NCBI GenBank assembly: GCA_029260985.1 | Contig: JAJDCE010000115.1 | Location: 1-13,765 of the forward strand | Origin: Patescibacteria group bacterium | GTDB lineage: Bacteria > Patescibacteriota > Gracilibacteria > UM-FILTER-43-11 | Length of the DNA: 13,765 nt | Reading direction: 5' to 3' | In this document: positions 13,544-13,765 of the stretch, in pieces | How the letters are laid out: every line of letters begins with the position of its first letter | Numbering within the stretch: the first letter of the stretch is position 1 | Translations under genes and position numbers: made by a program | The notes under the pieces: model-generated | Seen by the model: only the letters and a program-made list of their open reading frames with translations | Databases searched by the model: none | Told to the model about the DNA's origin: nothing

Positions 13544-13765
13544 ATGTCCATCAGAATCGCTCTCACAGTAGCTACACTCATTGGCGCCATGGCGACCGCG
13601 GGCGTCGCCGCCACCCCCGAGGAGAAGTGCGAGGGGAAGAAGCTCAAGTTCTCGGGCCTCTACGCGGTGTGCCGGTTGAAAGCCGACTCGAAAGCCACGC
13701 TGAAGGGGCAACCGGCCGACTACACGAAGTGCGAGGAGAACCTCGCCTCCAAGTTCGGCAAGAGC
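13544..13765 (+). CDS. Secreted Cys/Lys-rich protein, partial (runs off the window)
   Basis: The first 74 residues of a protein that is still open at the window edge. ATG13544 has a strong GAGGAGG (13531-13537) six bases upstream. Residues 1-23 are a signal peptide (MSIRIALTVATLIGAMATAGVAA). The mature part starts TPEEKCEGKKLKFSGLY and shows spaced cysteines (29, 43, 63) among lysines and small residues, with blocks resembling Cys-x4-Lys-Leu-Lys-x-[Ala/Ser]-Gly-x-Tyr-x-x-Cys and Lys-Cys-x6-[Lys/Ser]-Lys-Phe. I associate this pattern with repeat-containing extracytoplasmic proteins of unknown function that are frequent in deltaproteobacterial and Binatota-type genomes; that association is from memory. 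The true length and number of repeats lie outside the window. Confidence 0.8.
   Translation, partial: MSIRIALTVATLIGAMATAGVAATPEEKCEGKKLKFSGLYAVCRLKADSKATLKGQPADYTKCEENLASKFGKS

Overview
The window is a stretch of ordinary-looking chromosome from a high-GC, Gram-negative bacterium. The partial Cys/Lys-rich secreted protein at the right edge, the lipoprotein signal on a SurE-family protein, the four-His-box desaturase-type membrane enzyme and the mix of stand-alone metabolic genes suggest an environmental lineage of the former Deltaproteobacteria (Myxococcota / Binatota-like). This placement is inference from style and remembered family distribution; there is no rRNA or marker gene here to settle it. 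No tRNA, rRNA, IS element, phage gene or CRISPR array was found.

Layout, left to right. 1-407 is a non-coding-looking leader containing inverted repeats. 408-2294 (+) is an orphan membrane sensor histidine kinase (six predicted TM segments, GAF, HisKA, HATPase). 2380-2955 (+) is MiaE, a tRNA hydroxylase. It converges on a SurE-family nucleotidase with a lipoprotein signal (3847-3014, -), which follows an NAD-type isocitrate dehydrogenase (5077-4001, -). A DoxX-family membrane protein (5320-5700, +) converges, with a 15-base gap, on glycerol-3-phosphate dehydrogenase GlpD (7329-5716, -). GlpD is divergent from a small VOC/glyoxalase-fold protein (7483-7827, +), followed by a zinc-binding GFA/CENP-V family protein (7888-8295, +). 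A large hairpin separates this from a convergent fatty acid desaturase (9528-8425, -), which is divergent from a small secreted protein of unknown function (9665-10213, +). A 234-base intergenic island with hairpins and a short tandem repeat follows, then a cytoplasmic parvulin PpiC (10726-10448, -). Divergent from ppiC is a two-gene operon: a ThDP-dependent lyase/carboligase (10875-12551) and a short-chain dehydrogenase (12562-13422). The last gene (13544 to the edge) is a partial secreted Cys-rich protein.

How the genes work together: most are single-gene transcription units and do not form one pathway. The clearest functional pair is the ThDP enzyme plus SDR, where an acyloin-type product of the first could be reduced or oxidised by the second (inference). 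VOC plus GFA may be a small aldehyde/thiol-handling pair. The most interesting non-coding signals are: (i) TTGA-type -35 hexamers placed 29-31 bases before the start codons of four genes that have no visible Shine-Dalgarno, suggesting leaderless transcripts; (ii) a perfect 16-bp tandem repeat between two divergent promoter candidates (glpD and the VOC gene); and (iii) the intergenic hairpin island near 10.3 kb. I do not see a convincing large undescribed multi-gene system.
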